A stretch of 64,000 bases of DNA, taken from NCBI RefSeq assembly GCF_036352135.1, contig NZ_CP143578.1, positions 248,001-312,000 on the forward strand, in the 5' to 3' direction. Both the position numbers and the translations under genes were made by a program. Below, piece after piece: positions 22,401 to 34,962 of the stretch. This DNA comes from Metamycoplasma gateae (GTDB taxonomy: Bacteria > Bacillota_I > Bacilli_A > Mycoplasmatales > Metamycoplasmataceae). Below the pieces are notes generated by a model, which made no database searches, was not told where the DNA came from, and worked only from the letters and a program-made list of their open reading frames with translations. Positions within the stretch are counted from its first letter, which is position 1; every line of letters begins with the position of its first letter.

Positions 22401-22897
22401 TTAAAATATTTCAACATCTCCTGTCTTCATATCTATAATTGCGTAACATTTTTGATTTTCGTTCTTTATTATTTTTTCAATAATAGAAAAACGCGGTCTT
22501 TGCCCTAATGATTGTTTTTGATTAAAAGTTTTATATTTATTTACTCTAATTATGCCCAAATTTTCTATTGGTATTCTATAGCAATAAAATTCATCTTCTT
22601 CCAAATTTGATCTTAAAAATTCTAATATATCAAATGTGCTTTTAGGACCAAAAGAAGTTAAATCATCATCATAATTGCTGGTTGCTTTTATTTGTACTTT
22701 TTTATTATCAATTGTAATGGCGTCTTCACTCCCACCGCACGAAGATCTTAATTTATAATTATTCAATATGCAAGCTAAATTCTCGGTTATAGCCTCATGC
22801 AAATTGACCCCTCTAGTATAATGCTTTTTGATCAATGAATTTAAGTCTTTTACATCTCAAACACAAACTCTGTATTTTTATTTCTAATATTTTTCAT
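22401..22897 (-). CDS. Bsp6I-like type II restriction endonuclease, 5' end frameshifted
   Basis: The open frame runs 'YTRGVNLHEAITE', 'CGGSEDAITIDNKKVQIKATSNYDDDL' (residues split: acidic SEDA then VQIK nuclease core), 'SFGPKSTFDILEFLR', 'GQRPRFSIIEKII'. This pattern resembles the Bsp6I family (GCNGC-type sites); specificity is inferred. The only plausible ATG (22897) is out of frame: MKNIRNK is followed by a run of five A, and one extra A would join it to the open frame. Without that, only a TTG at 22835 could start translation, losing about 20 residues. So restriction is probably off or weak while the methyltransferase stays on. Confidence 0.62.
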
Positions 22898-22983
22898 AAT
22901 TTCTTAATAAATTATAAGAACAATTTGATTTATAAAATTACTTATTTAAACTTTTAATAAAAAAACATGTTATCAAACATGCT

Positions 22984-24051
22984 TTATTTTTCAAATTCTT
23001 TTTCAACATATGAAGAGTTAAATAAATACAATAAACTTCCTCAGTCTAAATCAAATTTTATAATATCACCAGGTTTATATTCAATCTTACTATCTTGTGC
23101 ATTAATAATTAAATGATCAGATGAACCACCTAAGATTTTTAAATCCTTGTCGTATGGAATCATAGCATCAAACATAGTATCTAATTTACCAATTCCTAGT
23201 ATTAATCTTTTTATATCTCCTATATCTTCAAAATAAGGAACATGACCAAAAGCATCTATTCCACAAGCACCTATTGGTAATGAAGATTTAAAATCAACTT
23301 CAATAACTTCAGCCTCACAACGGAAAGCATCACGATACATCCCCTTTATAGTTTCACGGTACATATCTTCTGTTCCAAAAATCATTGCAAATCCCATTCT
23401 TAGCACATTTATTTCTTTTGGCATTCTATCTTCTCAAACCATATGTAAGCTCAAAGAGTTACCACCAGACATATGAGTTAATTTTATATTTAATTCATCT
23501 TCGATTTGGTGTTGTAATTTTACAAATTCTGCCATTGATTGGTCTGATGGAATTCTTGCACCATAGCAACCAAAGTTGCAACCTAAACCAATTAATTTAA
23601 CACCCTTAAGATCTTGTATTTTTTTAGCTATCTCTAAAGTTTCTTCAGGTAAATAACCTTCTCTTCTATCGCCTAAATCTACCATTAAAACAATTTCGTG
23701 TGGCTTTAAATTTTTTTCTAATACATAATCACTTATCTTTTCAATTACATTTATATCACCATTTAACGATGAATCACACAATTCTAACATTCTAGGAATT
23801 TCTGAAATCATTGGAATTCTTAAAAGCTGTTTATGTCCTGGAATATCTTTATAAATTTCAAAATTATCCAATCTTGAATCACCAAATTTTTTTATTCCGG
23901 CTTCATGATAAAGTTCAGCCATTCTTCTATTTCCACAAAAACCTTTTGTTACGGCTAAAACATCAATATTTTGTTTAGAACAAATTTCAATTGCTTTTTT
24001 AACATTATTTTTAAATTTTGTTTCGTTTATAACAATCTTAGGAAAACTCAT
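22984..24051 (-). CDS. PLP-dependent alanine/ornithine racemase-family enzyme
   Basis: 355 residues. Fold-type III PLP enzyme: K36 in 'VLAVTKGFCG' is the expected PLP lysine. Further family features are 'FGDSRLDN', 'DLGDRREGYLPEE', 'THMSGGNSLSLHMVWEDRMP' and 'LRMGFAMIFGTE', which resemble the ornithine-racemase branch rather than alanine racemase proper. A wall-less cell has no peptidoglycan need for D-alanine, so the physiological substrate is unclear. It lies 16 bases after tyrS on the same strand and is probably co-transcribed. Confidence 0.8.
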
Positions 24052-24067
24052 TATTTATCACCTTACA

Positions 24068-25309
24068 TTACATTATTTTATTTTCTAATATATAAAAATC
24101 TTTTTTGCCTTTTTTCAATACAGCATATTTGCCATTGTAATTTTCAAACTTGATTATCTCATTTTCATCTTCAATCACTTTATTATCTATTGAAAATGAT
24201 TTCTTACTCAAAAATTCTCTTGTTTCTCGATTTGAAGAAGTTATATTTACTTCTTTTATAAAATCAATAAATTTTGTTTCTTGTTTGATACCAAATGTTG
24301 GTATAGTATTCTTGATTAATTCAAGATCAGCTAATGTTAAGCTTTTGTTACTTTTTGAAAACAATATTTCACTAATTTTTTTAGATTGATTTGCATATCT
24401 TAAACCATGAATATTTTTTACTACTTCAAAAGCTAAAGTTTTTTGAGCTAAACGTTTGTATTTTGCTTCGTCGTGTTCAGCCATTATCTTTTCAATTTGA
24501 TTTAATGTTAAAAAAGTTAATGTTTTTAAATATTCATCCACTTTTGAATCTGCCTGGTTTAGTAAGAATTGATATAAAGCATATGGGCTTGTCATTTTTT
24601 TATCAATTCATAAAGACCCACCACCTGTTGATTTACCAAATTTTGCTCCATTTTCATCAGTTAAAAGATTAATTGTTAAAGCAACAGCATTAGCACTTTC
24701 ACCATGTATTTTTCTAATAAATTCTAATCCAGTTGTAATATTGCCTCATTGATCAGAACCGCCAGCTTGAATTCTAACGTTGTATTTTTCGTATAAATTT
24801 TTAAAATCTCAACCTTGAATTAATTGATAACTAAATTCAGTAAAAGTAAGTCCGTTATTTAATCTCGTTGCAATACTTTCTTTTTCAAGTAAATAATTTA
24901 CATTTATTAATTTTCCAACTTCTGATAAAAAATTAATAAGACTCATATCCTTATAGAATTCAAGATTATCAATAACAGTTAATCCAAATTTCTTTAATTG
25001 TTTTTTAATAGCATTTTTATTTTCTTTAATTGTTTTTAGATCTAAGAATTTTCTTTCACTATTTCTAAAACTTGGATCTCCAATCATTCCAGTAATTCCA
25101 CCTAAAATTGCAAAAACTTTATAACCTTCATTTTTGAAACGCAATAAAGTTGCAATTTGCAAATAGTTTCCTAAATGAAGACTTTTGGCAGTTGGATCAA
25201 ACCCGATATAAACACCTGAATCCTTTGGAATATTTAAAAATTTATCTTCATTTGATAAATTATTAAGAATTTTTCTTTGTCTTAATTCTTTTATAAAATT
25301 TGATGGCAT
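24068..25309 (-). CDS. tyrS: Tyrosyl-tRNA synthetase
   Basis: 413 residues, normal length. Class I motifs: 'SLHLGN' (HIGH) in 'GFDPTAKSLHLGNYLQ', 'YQLIQGWDF', 'IQAGGSDQWGN' and 'KFGKS' (KMSKS). A C-terminal S4-like RNA-binding domain is present. Several TGA tryptophans break the gene under the standard code. An imperfect palindrome (tttctat...aattcc / ggaattt...agaaa, about 25333-25366) lies in the leader; no T-box signature was found. Confidence 0.95.
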
Positions 25310-25557
25310 ATATACCTTTCATTTCTTTGATATTTTCTATTTAATTCCATAAGGAATTTATAGAAAAGAAAAATATTAAATATTACTAATTATTATATAT
25401 AAAAGGTTTTATCTTTAAATATAAATTTCCATCAACTTTTAATGATTTATTAATATTTAATTAATTAAGGTTAAAAATAAACAATTTCTATTTTAAAAAA
25501 ATAACATATATAATTGTTATATTAATCAACATATAATTTAGTTATTTAGGAGAAAAT

Positions 25558-26439
25558 ATGAAAGTTAAAATAATTGTAGATTCATCTTCAGGACTTACCG
25601 AAGCACAAGCAAATCAATTAGGTTGAGGTTTCATTCCGCTACAATGTCAACTTGATGGAAAAAATTACTTAATTGGAAAAGAAATTTTCATTAAGGATTT
25701 TGCTGAAATGTGAAATAAAAATAGAAAAATGGATGCAGCAACTTCAGCATCATCACCTGCTATAAACGAACAGGTTGTTTCACAATATTTAGAAGAATAT
25801 GACAAAATTTTAATCTATTCAATCTCAAAACACTTATCTTCTCAAAATTCTTTTTTAATTACTCAATTTCAAGATAATGAAAAAGTTTTTATAGTTGATT
25901 CTAAAAAACTTTCCTTCTTAATTTTAAAAGATTTATTAACATTTGAAGAAGAAATTAAAAATGGAATACCTTTTGAGGAAGCAATTAAAATCTTTGATGA
26001 AAACAATAAAAAATTAATATTAATTCCTCAATTTAATGATGCATTAGTAAAAGGTGGAAGATTATCAAAAGCAGCTGCTGTTGTAGCTAAACTTTTAAAA
26101 ATAGTTCCACTTATAGCTTTTGATAATGGTAAGTTAGAAAAAGAAGGAATTGGAAGAGTATTTACTAAATCTCTTGAAAAAACTGTTTCAGAAATGTGAA
26201 GCCAAAACAAAGATAATATTAAAAATAAATATTTATTCGTTGCACATGCTGAAAATCAAATGATCGATAAGCTTATTGAATCATTTAGATCAATTATTAA
26301 TGATGAAATTGAAATCTATTCTATTGATTTGCCTGTCGATATATCTGTTCATACGGGAATTGGAGCGGTTTGTGTATCAATTGTGGATATCGATGAAAAA
26401 ATAAAAGATAAGTTCTTACATTACTGTAAAAAATGATAA
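25558..26439 (+). CDS. DegV-family fatty-acid-binding protein
   Basis: 293 residues. 'KIIVDSSSGLTEAQANQLG' at the N-terminus, 'ATSASSPAI' and 'LVKGGRLSK' are DegV signatures; DegV (FakB-like) proteins bind a fatty acid for the fatty-acid kinase pathway. The C-terminal 'SVHTGIGAVCVSIV' completes the fold. Start ATG follows 'ttaggagaaa'. Several copies per genome are usual in mycoplasmas. Terminator at 26442-26468. Confidence 0.9.
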
Positions 26440-26441
26440 GT

Positions 26442-26468
26442 AGGCAATAACATTGCCTTTTTATTATT
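26442..26468 (+). terminator. Terminator after degV-like gene
   Basis: aggcaat-aac-attgcct stem followed by a T-rich run. Confidence 0.8.
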
Positions 26469-26575
26469 TTTTTATAAAAAAATAAGTAGTAAAATTTATA
26501 TATTGTTTTTAATTTAAAATCATAATATTTTAAAGATGATTTTAAAAAATAAAAGTATTTAATGGATGGTGAACT

Positions 26576-28780
26576 ATGGCTATATTTAAAAATAAAAAAC
26601 GTAAAATAATGTCTTTGATTTTTAGTGGAACATTAATTGGATCAGCTGTTTTTGGTTCAGTTATTTTTGCGTCAAATCAAAAAAATAAAAACGGTATTGA
26701 ATATAAAAATCAAAATGGAGCAAATCCTGAAATTTTCCACAAAGGCACGCCAGACGTAACAAATGCAAATATTTCAATAACGGATCGTAGACTAAAAGAA
26801 GCTGAAACTCCCCCGGTGGTTGAACAACCAAAACCTACACCAAAGCCAACACCAGCCCCAACGCCCACACCTCCTAAACCAACTCCTGTACCACCAAAAC
26901 CAAAACCTACACCCCCCAATCCTAATAAACCTAAATCTACAGAAAGAGTTATTATAGAAATTAATGGGGTACAAGTAGTTGCTGAAGTAACTCCGGCCCC
27001 TTCTAGACCGTTAGACAAAAGAGATATAGATGCAGGTATTACAAACCTAAATCCTTATTTAAATCATATTGTTGGAGATATTAAAAACATAGAAGTTACT
27101 GAAGAGTTAAAAAACGCTACTGCTAAAGATTTAGTAAATAAAGAAGGAATTGGATTAAAAAATTACTTCTCTAATTTTACTAATGATATTTTATCTGATC
27201 CTTCACCACAATTTGATCCTGAAGCCCATATAAGAAATAATTTTGCAGTATGACAAAAAATACTAGATAAATTTAAACGTTTATTAGATAGTCCAAAAGT
27301 TATTAACTTTTTAACTCCTGAAGCCGCTGCTGAATATAGAAAACCAAAACAGTTTTCAAGTCAAAATGTAAAATATGCCTGATTAATCAAAAATTTAGAT
27401 TATACTAAATTTAATAAATTGTCAAGGGGAGCAGAAGCTCAGTTAAAACAAGGTTTTACAGCAACTGCTGATAATGCATATATAAACGAAAATGGAGAAT
27501 TAGATTCATATACATACGAACCTGCTCCTGGTTATAATAAAGTAACTTCAAGAATGGAAAGAGATAATAAAGAACGTCGTGCTTTCAGTATTGAAGACCA
27601 CTGAGCTAGAAACCCTGATGATATTAAAAATGGAAATTACAGAGGATGAACAAAAACCGATGTTACAGATGATCCTAAGTTTAAAAAATATAACGTTAGT
27701 CATGCTGATGGAATTTCAATTGCTGAATTAAAAAGAGATAAACCTATTGATGGAAAACTAAATAGTGGATATGTGGTTGAAATTGATGCAGCAAATCAAA
27801 GTGGTTATGCTAAGACTAAAAAATTAATTGAAGAGTTAAAAAATAATGGCGTTGAAATTACATCATACCGTATTAAAAATATGGGTAAAAAAGATGTTAA
27901 CCAAAAATTCAGAGAAATATTAAAAGTTCTACCTGATCAATTACCTCAATTAGAATTATTCTTTGACCATAGAGCAACAAATACATCTTCATTAATTGAA
28001 TTAGAATCAAAACATATTAAGGAATTGGCGTTATACACTTTAGGAAACTCGTTATTAGATGATTGAACCTTAAATCCTTTAGCTTTAAGAAAAGTAGAAT
28101 GAGTTAATACAATGGATTATAACGTTAGCCGTGAAAATAAACCTGGAGCAGATATTGCTACAAGAATAACTTTCAATACTCTTGCTTTTGAAGAAAGTGA
28201 TATATTGAAAAATGAACCAGATATCTTCAAAAGAATAAATGAAGGTTTAAGAATGGCATATTATGTTAGAAATAATGAAGGTATTTTCCAAGGTGGATTT
28301 GGTCCCGGATTAAATCCTGACACCAATGAAGGTGGCAATAGCTATCCAACAAGATTGGATTTTTCACGTGCACCATCAATAAAATCATTAAAAGGCATGA
28401 AGTTTTATGACTATATTAAAGCAAGCAATGCAAGCCGTAAATTAAAAAATCTAAAATTATTTAACAATAATGATTATTTTGAAATATCTGGAGATGAATT
28501 AGATAAATCTCAACTTAGTACAGTTATGGCAATTAATGAGCCACCAATGGCACAACCTAAAACTAAAATAGAATTTAGTAACGGACAACTAACACAAGCT
28601 ATTAGAATTTCCGGAACAAGCAGATTAAGCAACTTAGCATTAACAAACTTAAGCGTTCTATTAAGATTAACAAAAATTTCAGCACCAATTCAAGTATATG
28701 AAGGTTCAAATGAACTTAAATCTCAACTTGAATCAAATGGTTATAAAGTAGAATTTGCAAGCGACAATTCTTTTAACTAA
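26576..28780 (+). CDS. mib: MIB: mycoplasma immunoglobulin-binding (Ig-blocking) protein
   Basis: 734 residues. An N-terminal hydrophobic anchor (about 10-33, no lipobox cysteine) is followed by a proline/lysine/threonine-rich tract (about 78-122, repeats of 'KPTP'/'PTPP') that probably spans the surface layer, then the Ig-binding body. Features seen in this family include 'AYWLIKNLDY'-like ('YAWLIKNLDYTKF') and the leucine-rich 'LSNLALTNLSVLLRL' near the C-terminus. MIB captures antibody light chain and hands it to the adjacent protease MIP. MIP follows after 22 bases. The proline tract is markedly richer in C than its surroundings. Confidence 0.88.
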
Positions 28781-28802
28781 ATCAAAAAATTAAGGAATAA
28801 AA

Positions 28803-31601
28803 ATGAATAAAAAGAAAAACAAAATAATTCTTACGTCTTTTATTATATCTAGTATCGCATTTTTACCAGTGGTTGGTTTAATTTCTTGTGAAAACGAAGT
28901 TTCGAAAGAAAAAAGATTAGTAAAGGAAAATATTGATAACCTTGAAAAAGTATTAAACAGCATCCGTGAAGAAAACAAAACTTCTTATAATAGCAAGTCA
29001 TTTGTAGAAGCATTTAGTTTAATAAAAGAAACTAAACAACTAATAGACAATTTTCAAGGTGATTTAGTCGAATTAAGAAAAATAAAAAATGTTATTAAAA
29101 AATTAACTGCCGATTTAAATGCTGAGTTAGAAAATTATAGAAAAATCAACGAAGCTAATGATAATAAACCTTCAACTGATCCAAACTTAGAATATCCTAA
29201 TGAACAATTTGAAAGTGATTTTAGAAATCTAACTTCATCAAAAAATATCGAAGACAATTTTATTCTTTCATTCACAAACTTTTATCCGCAAAGAGAAAAA
29301 AGTAATATTTACCCAAGTGAATTGCAAAATCAAACTTCAAGTCTAGGCGTTAAATCTAAAAATGAAGACTACAACAAAAAAATTGAATTCATCGTTAATA
29401 ATATTATTTTAGAAAATGATGCAAATACTACTGGAAAAGCAAAAATAAATTTAGTTTTTAGAAACAAAGCAAATAATAGCCAGAAAAACTTTATTTTTGA
29501 ATTAACAGGTTTAAATAAAAACTTTACCAACACAGATAGTCAGGGTAATAGACCAAACAATAGAGTTTCGGATGAAAAAATTGAAGAAACAGATTTTGAC
29601 AAATATGAAGCTTTAGATCAATTTGGCCGTTTTAAACATGATAATGATAAATATGTAAGCTCATTAAAAAGACATTTAAGTTCAAATGGTTATGATACAC
29701 TAGCTAAATTTAGACCTAATTTAAATATAAACAATTCAGATAAACAAGCTTTTGATGCAAGGGCAGAATCATTAAAATTAGATACTTTTGATAATTCTGC
29801 ATTCAAAGGTTTTACCCTTCCATCATACAAAAGCGATGGCTCATTTGATGGCTTAGAAATTTATGAAAATGAAACAGGTAAGCAAGCCAGCTTAATAGAT
29901 TCATTAGGTAAAAAAGATATTTATAAAACAATTGGTCTTGCAAGAACTATTGTTAATGAACATTATTTAAAAATAGCTAAACAAACATTTTCATTATCTT
30001 TATCAAACTATAAAACATGAGAAACAGAAATTAATGAAAATAAAAAACTAATTGAGTTTTGAAGAAATGAAGCAAATGAAGATGAATTTGTTAAAAAGAT
30101 TAATGAAAAAGTCGAAAAATTAAAAGAAGATAGAAAAGCTGTCGAAGATGACTGAAATGAAAAAATAAAAAATAATAATGATGTTCATCTTAAAGAAGCT
30201 TATGAAAAAAATAAAGAAAAAGATTTAAAAACTTATGATGATGCTATTTCTTATTACAAAAATCATACAAGAGCAGCTGAAATAATAAATTTAGAAAATC
30301 AAATCAGGGAATGAGAAATAAAACGTAATGAAAAAAGAGAAACATTGACGGAAGCTGGAACAATTTGAATTCTAGATTATCAACCTACAACAAATGGTAA
30401 GTATCCATCAAAATGATATTTTGGTACAAATGCACACGTTGCAAAAGCTCTAACTGAAAATTTATCAGCTTTTTCAATTACTAAAATAAACAATGATCTT
30501 CAAGTAGGTGCTAAATTAAGAATTTCAGATATGGACGATAATATCACAAGATTTAGTTCACAAAATAAAAATGCAATTAAAACTGTTTTTAGCGCAACTG
30601 ATTATTTAAAAACGTCCCCAAAACAATTCTTATCAAAAAAACAACAAGAAACTTTTAAAGATATTGAAGAATTTGCAGATTTTGCAGTTATTGAAATTGA
30701 CTTTGATGAGATGTCTAAAAACTTCTTCGCTATTTCAAATGATGAAATGGTTGATAATAAATTAAGAACAAAGCCAAACTTTAATTTAGCAAAAGAAATT
30801 ACAAATGATTATGCAAATAATCAAGATGTACATATTAAATTTAAACAAAATTCTTACTTAAAAAATTATTCAGAAATCAATTTCCCATTAAGGGGTAAAG
30901 TTGGTGAGAATATTGATAATCTATATGCATTGGGCTGACCTGGTTCAAGAACTGATTTCTTCTTAAAACAATATATTGATGATGATCAAAGAGAAAGAGC
31001 AAAATTTGGTAATTCATTTAGTTTATGAACAAACAGTGAGTATGAATATTATGATGCAAAAATTACTAGTGGTGAAAATGGTCCTTCTTCATTTCCAGAA
31101 AATATATTAAACCGTGGTAGTTTCTTATCATATCAAATAGGTTATCGTTCATTTGCTGATAAGCCTGGAGTTTTAGATTCATTTATAAGTTCTCCTACAA
31201 TTGGTGGAAAACTATATGAACAAGATGGTAAAAAATATGTAAATATGTCTTTAAGTTATATTCCTCGTCGTTGAGCTCCAACAGGAGGTTCTTCTGGCTC
31301 ATCAATAAGAAATCAAAACAATGAATTAGTAGCGGTTCATCACGTTACAAATACTTTTGCTAGAATAGGGATTTCTATAGCATTTAGATCAGAAGGTTTT
31401 GATTATCGAGGATTATTCGGTTCATATAACCTGCCACAATATGACTTGATTTATGGTGGTGGAAAACAACAAAAAAATTCATATCGTGAAGCATTGAAAA
31501 AATTGTATCCAAACCTACAATCAACCAATTTATTTAAAAATGGGTTAGACGATAATAATATACCAATTGAATTTAAGTTTATAAACGGAGGTACAAGATA
31601 A
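28803..31601 (+). CDS. mip: MIP: mycoplasma immunoglobulin protease (DUF31 serine protease lipoprotein)
   Basis: 932 residues, lipobox G-L-I-S-C29. A long helical stalk with coiled-coil character (about 35-120 and 400-520) precedes a trypsin-like domain with H545 in 'FGTNAHVAK', D626 in 'FADFAVIEIDF' and S831 in 'GGSSGSSI'. MIP cleaves the antibody heavy chain after MIB has bound the IgG. Its stop overlaps the start of the next membrane-protein gene (TAATG), linking it to the F1-like ATPase accessory genes. Confidence 0.88.
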
Positions 31602-33067
31602 TGGAGTCTAATAAAACTTCATACATTACAGAAAAGAAAATTTATGATGATTTTGAATCGATGTTAAATAAGAAGAAAAAAAATTCATTGGTTTCTACAT
31701 TAAAAATCATCTTGATAACTTTCTTTTTAATAAGTTCAAGCTTAATACTATTTTTTGCACCATTAACAATTTTTTCAAGTAAATTATTTTTTAATCAAAA
31801 TATTGAATATTTTCTTGAATTTTCTAATTTAACAACAGAAAGAATTAACTACCTAGCTTTATTTAGAATATTTTTATTACTAGGAATATATTTATATACT
31901 ATCAATAAAAACTTTTCTAATATTTTTACACATAAAGAATCAACAAAAAAATACATACCTTGATTTATTGTGTATCTACTATTTTCATTTGTTTCTTTGA
32001 TATTACTTTTTACATTTTTTAAACAAGGAACAATGGATTATTATGCTCTTGCATGAATTGCTTTCCCGCTTTTATTAATTGATATTGCTTATTCAATTTA
32101 TACATATAAATTAAAAAGAAAAACAAATCCTTTAGTTTATAAAAATAGCAAAGCAACACTTATCTCAATAATTTCAAGAATTATTCTAGTGTCATCATTT
32201 TTATTAATTTTATCTATTTGAGTATTTTCAATAAAAGGTGATAAAAACGATTTTTTAAACAATAATATTGTTCATCGTTTCTTTGTTGATATGTTTTCAC
32301 AAAAAGATTCGCTAAACTTATTTTACATAATTTTATTTACAGCATTAGTCGCAGTGACAATATTTGGAATTAACTTCGAAAGAGTTATGCTAATTGCTTC
32401 TAAACAATATAAAACTAATGAAGCAAAAGAAAAAATTCTTTTATTTATCGCCTTGAGTTTTACATCTTTGATTTGATTTATAAGAGCTTTATTTTATAAA
32501 TCAAGCTCAGAGGTTATAAAAGCTGATGAACCTTCAAAAAATTACTTATATTTAATTGGTTTAGTTTTTATAAGTATTTTCTTTGTTTTATACTTATTAT
32601 TTAATTTTCTTAAGAAATTAAAAATTAATGGGGTTTTATTAAATACTATTTTAACAAGCTTTGTATTGACACTAATTTGAATAACAACAACAATTGTAAG
32701 CTTAAAAAATAATGAAATCCTTGTAACTAATGTAACACTTTTAGTATCAACATTATTTAGTGGTGTGATATTAATAATTTACAAATTAAAAACAACAAAT
32801 GAATCATTATACACATCAATATTCTTAAAAGCTTCAATAACATTCATGATTACAACATTAGTTGTTAACGGATTAAATGCTTTATTACTTTCAAATAATA
32901 ACCAAAGTTTTTACAATATATCAACATTATTATCATTAGACCAAATATTTGTGATAGCAACATTATCAATATTAATTACATTCAATATTTCAACAGTTAT
33001 TAATTTAATAATAACCTTAAATACACTTACTAAAAAAAGCAAAATAACCAAAGGAAGTAATAAATAA
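31601..33067 (+). CDS. MSC_0624-type F1-like X0 ATPase-associated membrane protein
   Basis: 488 residues with roughly ten to twelve hydrophobic spans, starting near residue 30. Identified by position directly after MIP, by size and by membrane topology as the MSC_0624-type polytopic subunit, presumed X0 membrane part of the F1-like (type 2) ATPase. It overlaps MIP by one base (TAATG) and the next gene by one base. Several tryptophans are TGA. Its exact role, ion channel or coupling to the antibody-cleaving pair, is not known. Confidence 0.75.
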
Positions 33068-33576
33068 TGAAAATAGATAAGAAAAAATTATTATTACAAA
33101 AAGAAGCTTTAGCAAAAGTGGAATTAATTAATGAAAAATTTGATGAAATTTTAAGAAATAAAAATGTAATAAGCAATGATAAACTAATGTCAACAATCCT
33201 TTTAAAATCAACAAAAAGTTTTAAAAGCAAAGAGGTAACAAAATTATTAAACTTAATTAAACAAGCAACAACAAACAAATTTGATCTAATATTTGATGAA
33301 TTAATCATTTCTTATAAATTAGATCAATCATTAAACAATTTATTTTTAGTACCTTATATTTCAAATGAGATTTCTACCAACTTTGAATCAATTAATTTAA
33401 AATCAAATAATTCAAATGATAAAGATAATCTAATTCAAATTTTTAATAAAGAAATTAAGGAACTATTGGAACAAGATTATTATGTAGAAATTTTAGATAA
33501 TATCATTATCAAAAAAGATTTATCAAATAATATAGTTGAAATATTTTATAACAGCAAAAACATTGTAGGGTGATAA
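33067..33576 (+). CDS. MSC_0623-type F1-like ATPase-associated protein
   Basis: 169 residues, soluble, helical and charged, without signal peptide. Its place between the polytopic membrane protein and the gamma-like subunit identifies it as the MSC_0623-type component, possibly delta-like (inference). Ends GW with a TGA codon followed by TAA. Overlaps its upstream neighbour by one base. Confidence 0.7.
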
Positions 33577-33577
33577 T

Positions 33578-34486
33578 ATGCATTTAAAAAAATGAGAAGA
33601 AAAATTACAAAACTTACAAAATATTTCAACCAAAGTTAATAACTCAAAAAATATTCTTTTGATAGATATAATGAAATTAACTAAAAAAATAAAGTTTAAT
33701 ATTTCAAATGCTTTATTAAACATTAATTTAATTAATGCAATTAAAGAAAAATATGCAATAAAAAATAAACTAATTAATGATGCTAATGATAAAAATAAAA
33801 TATCTAAAAAACTATCTAATATTTTTAAAAGTAAATCTACTCTTTGAATATATCTAACTGAAAAACAAAAATACTCAACAGATTCATATAGTAGATATGA
33901 AAAAAGACTTCTTGAAGTTGTAAATGCTAAAAAAGACGACTTTATCGTTATTGGTGAAAGAGCTTTAGAATTTTGTAAGCAAAATAGCTTCAACGTTATC
34001 AAATCATTTAACGAAGAACAAAAAGCAGATAGAACACTTCCTTGAATTCTTTCACAATTTGTAAAAATTTTATATATCAATAACAATTACAGCAAAGTAA
34101 ACTTTGTTTTAAATACTAACAAAAATTATAATAGCTACTTTACAATATTACCAATCGACCAATTCGACGTTAATAAATTAGTAAACGAAGAAGAAACACA
34201 AAATAACAAATTCGATATTACAAACTACAAAATTTATCCGGGCATTGAAGAATTTATTGAAAACGAAATTAATATATTTTTAGAAAATGCTATTTATTCA
34301 TTAATTATTGAATCATCATTTTATAATGCAAAAAACGATCTTGTTACAACAAATAAGATAATTAATCAAATTGATGAAGAAATTTCAAAGATCAAAAAGA
34401 AAATAGTACGTACAAAACGGGAAAACGAAATTGAAGAAATTGTTTTATTAACAAGATCAAATGAAGGTTTTGGAGGTATTAAATAA
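33578..34486 (+). CDS. MSC_0622-type gamma-like subunit of F1-like ATPase
   Basis: 302 residues. Long N- and C-terminal helices (about 1-85 and 255-300, the latter with 'NQIDEEISKIKKKIVRTKRENE') bracket a globular centre, the layout of F1 gamma with its coiled-coil shaft. The C-terminal end contains 'EIVLLTRSNEGFGGIK', compatible with the gamma family end. Overlaps the next ATG by one base. Without alpha/beta-like partners encoded here its rotor role would need subunits from elsewhere. Confidence 0.72.
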
Positions 34487-34962
34487 TGTCAAATCAAAAT
34501 CAAACATTTAAAATAAATATTAATTTTTTAGATAATAAAACACTTTCAATAAGAAACGGACAATTATTTATCAACATAGACGATGAAGATGAATGAGCAA
34601 AAGCTGATTTGGAAGCTATTATGGCATATGAAAATACTGTTGTAAAAATTAAAGATTTAAATGATCAAAAAGAGTTTTACTTATTTTTAATTAATACAAA
34701 CATCATCATAAAAGATAACATAATTACAATTAATACATTCAATAAAATGACTGTTTATAAACAAAATAATAAAGCGTCTTTTAATAAAAACGAACTAAGA
34801 GAAGTTGTTGAAAAAATAAATTACCTAGAATCATTACAAAAAATCGGTTTAAATCTAGACCAATTTATGGAACAAAAATTGCTAAAACAAAAACTATATA
34901 TTTTAAAAATTCAAAAAAATTTAAAACTTGTAAAAGAGAATGATTATGAAATTAAAAAATAA
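34486..34962 (+). CDS. MSC_0621-type epsilon-like subunit of F1-like ATPase
   Basis: 158 residues. The N-terminal beta-rich half (about 1-85: 'FKININFLDNKTLSIRNGQLFINIDDEDEW' in part) plus a helical C-terminal half resembles F1 epsilon. Starts with an ATG overlapping the gamma-like stop. Ends 17 bases inside the following gene. Confidence 0.7.

Noticed and set aside
25333..25366. Possible T-box or riboswitch in the tyrS leader
   Set aside because: Only an imperfect palindrome is present; the T-box sequence and specifier loop could not be found.
26710..27018. Long minus-strand open frames (Gly/Val-rich) opposite the MIB proline tract
   Set aside because: They are the complement of the CCA/CCT-rich codons of MIB; composition is an artefact and no start or ribosome-binding site is present.
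33523..34086. 187-codon minus-strand open frame opposite the gamma-like gene
   Set aside because: It lies antisense to an intact operon gene with overlapping start/stop signals, and has Leu/Phe/Ser-rich composition typical of AT-rich shadows.
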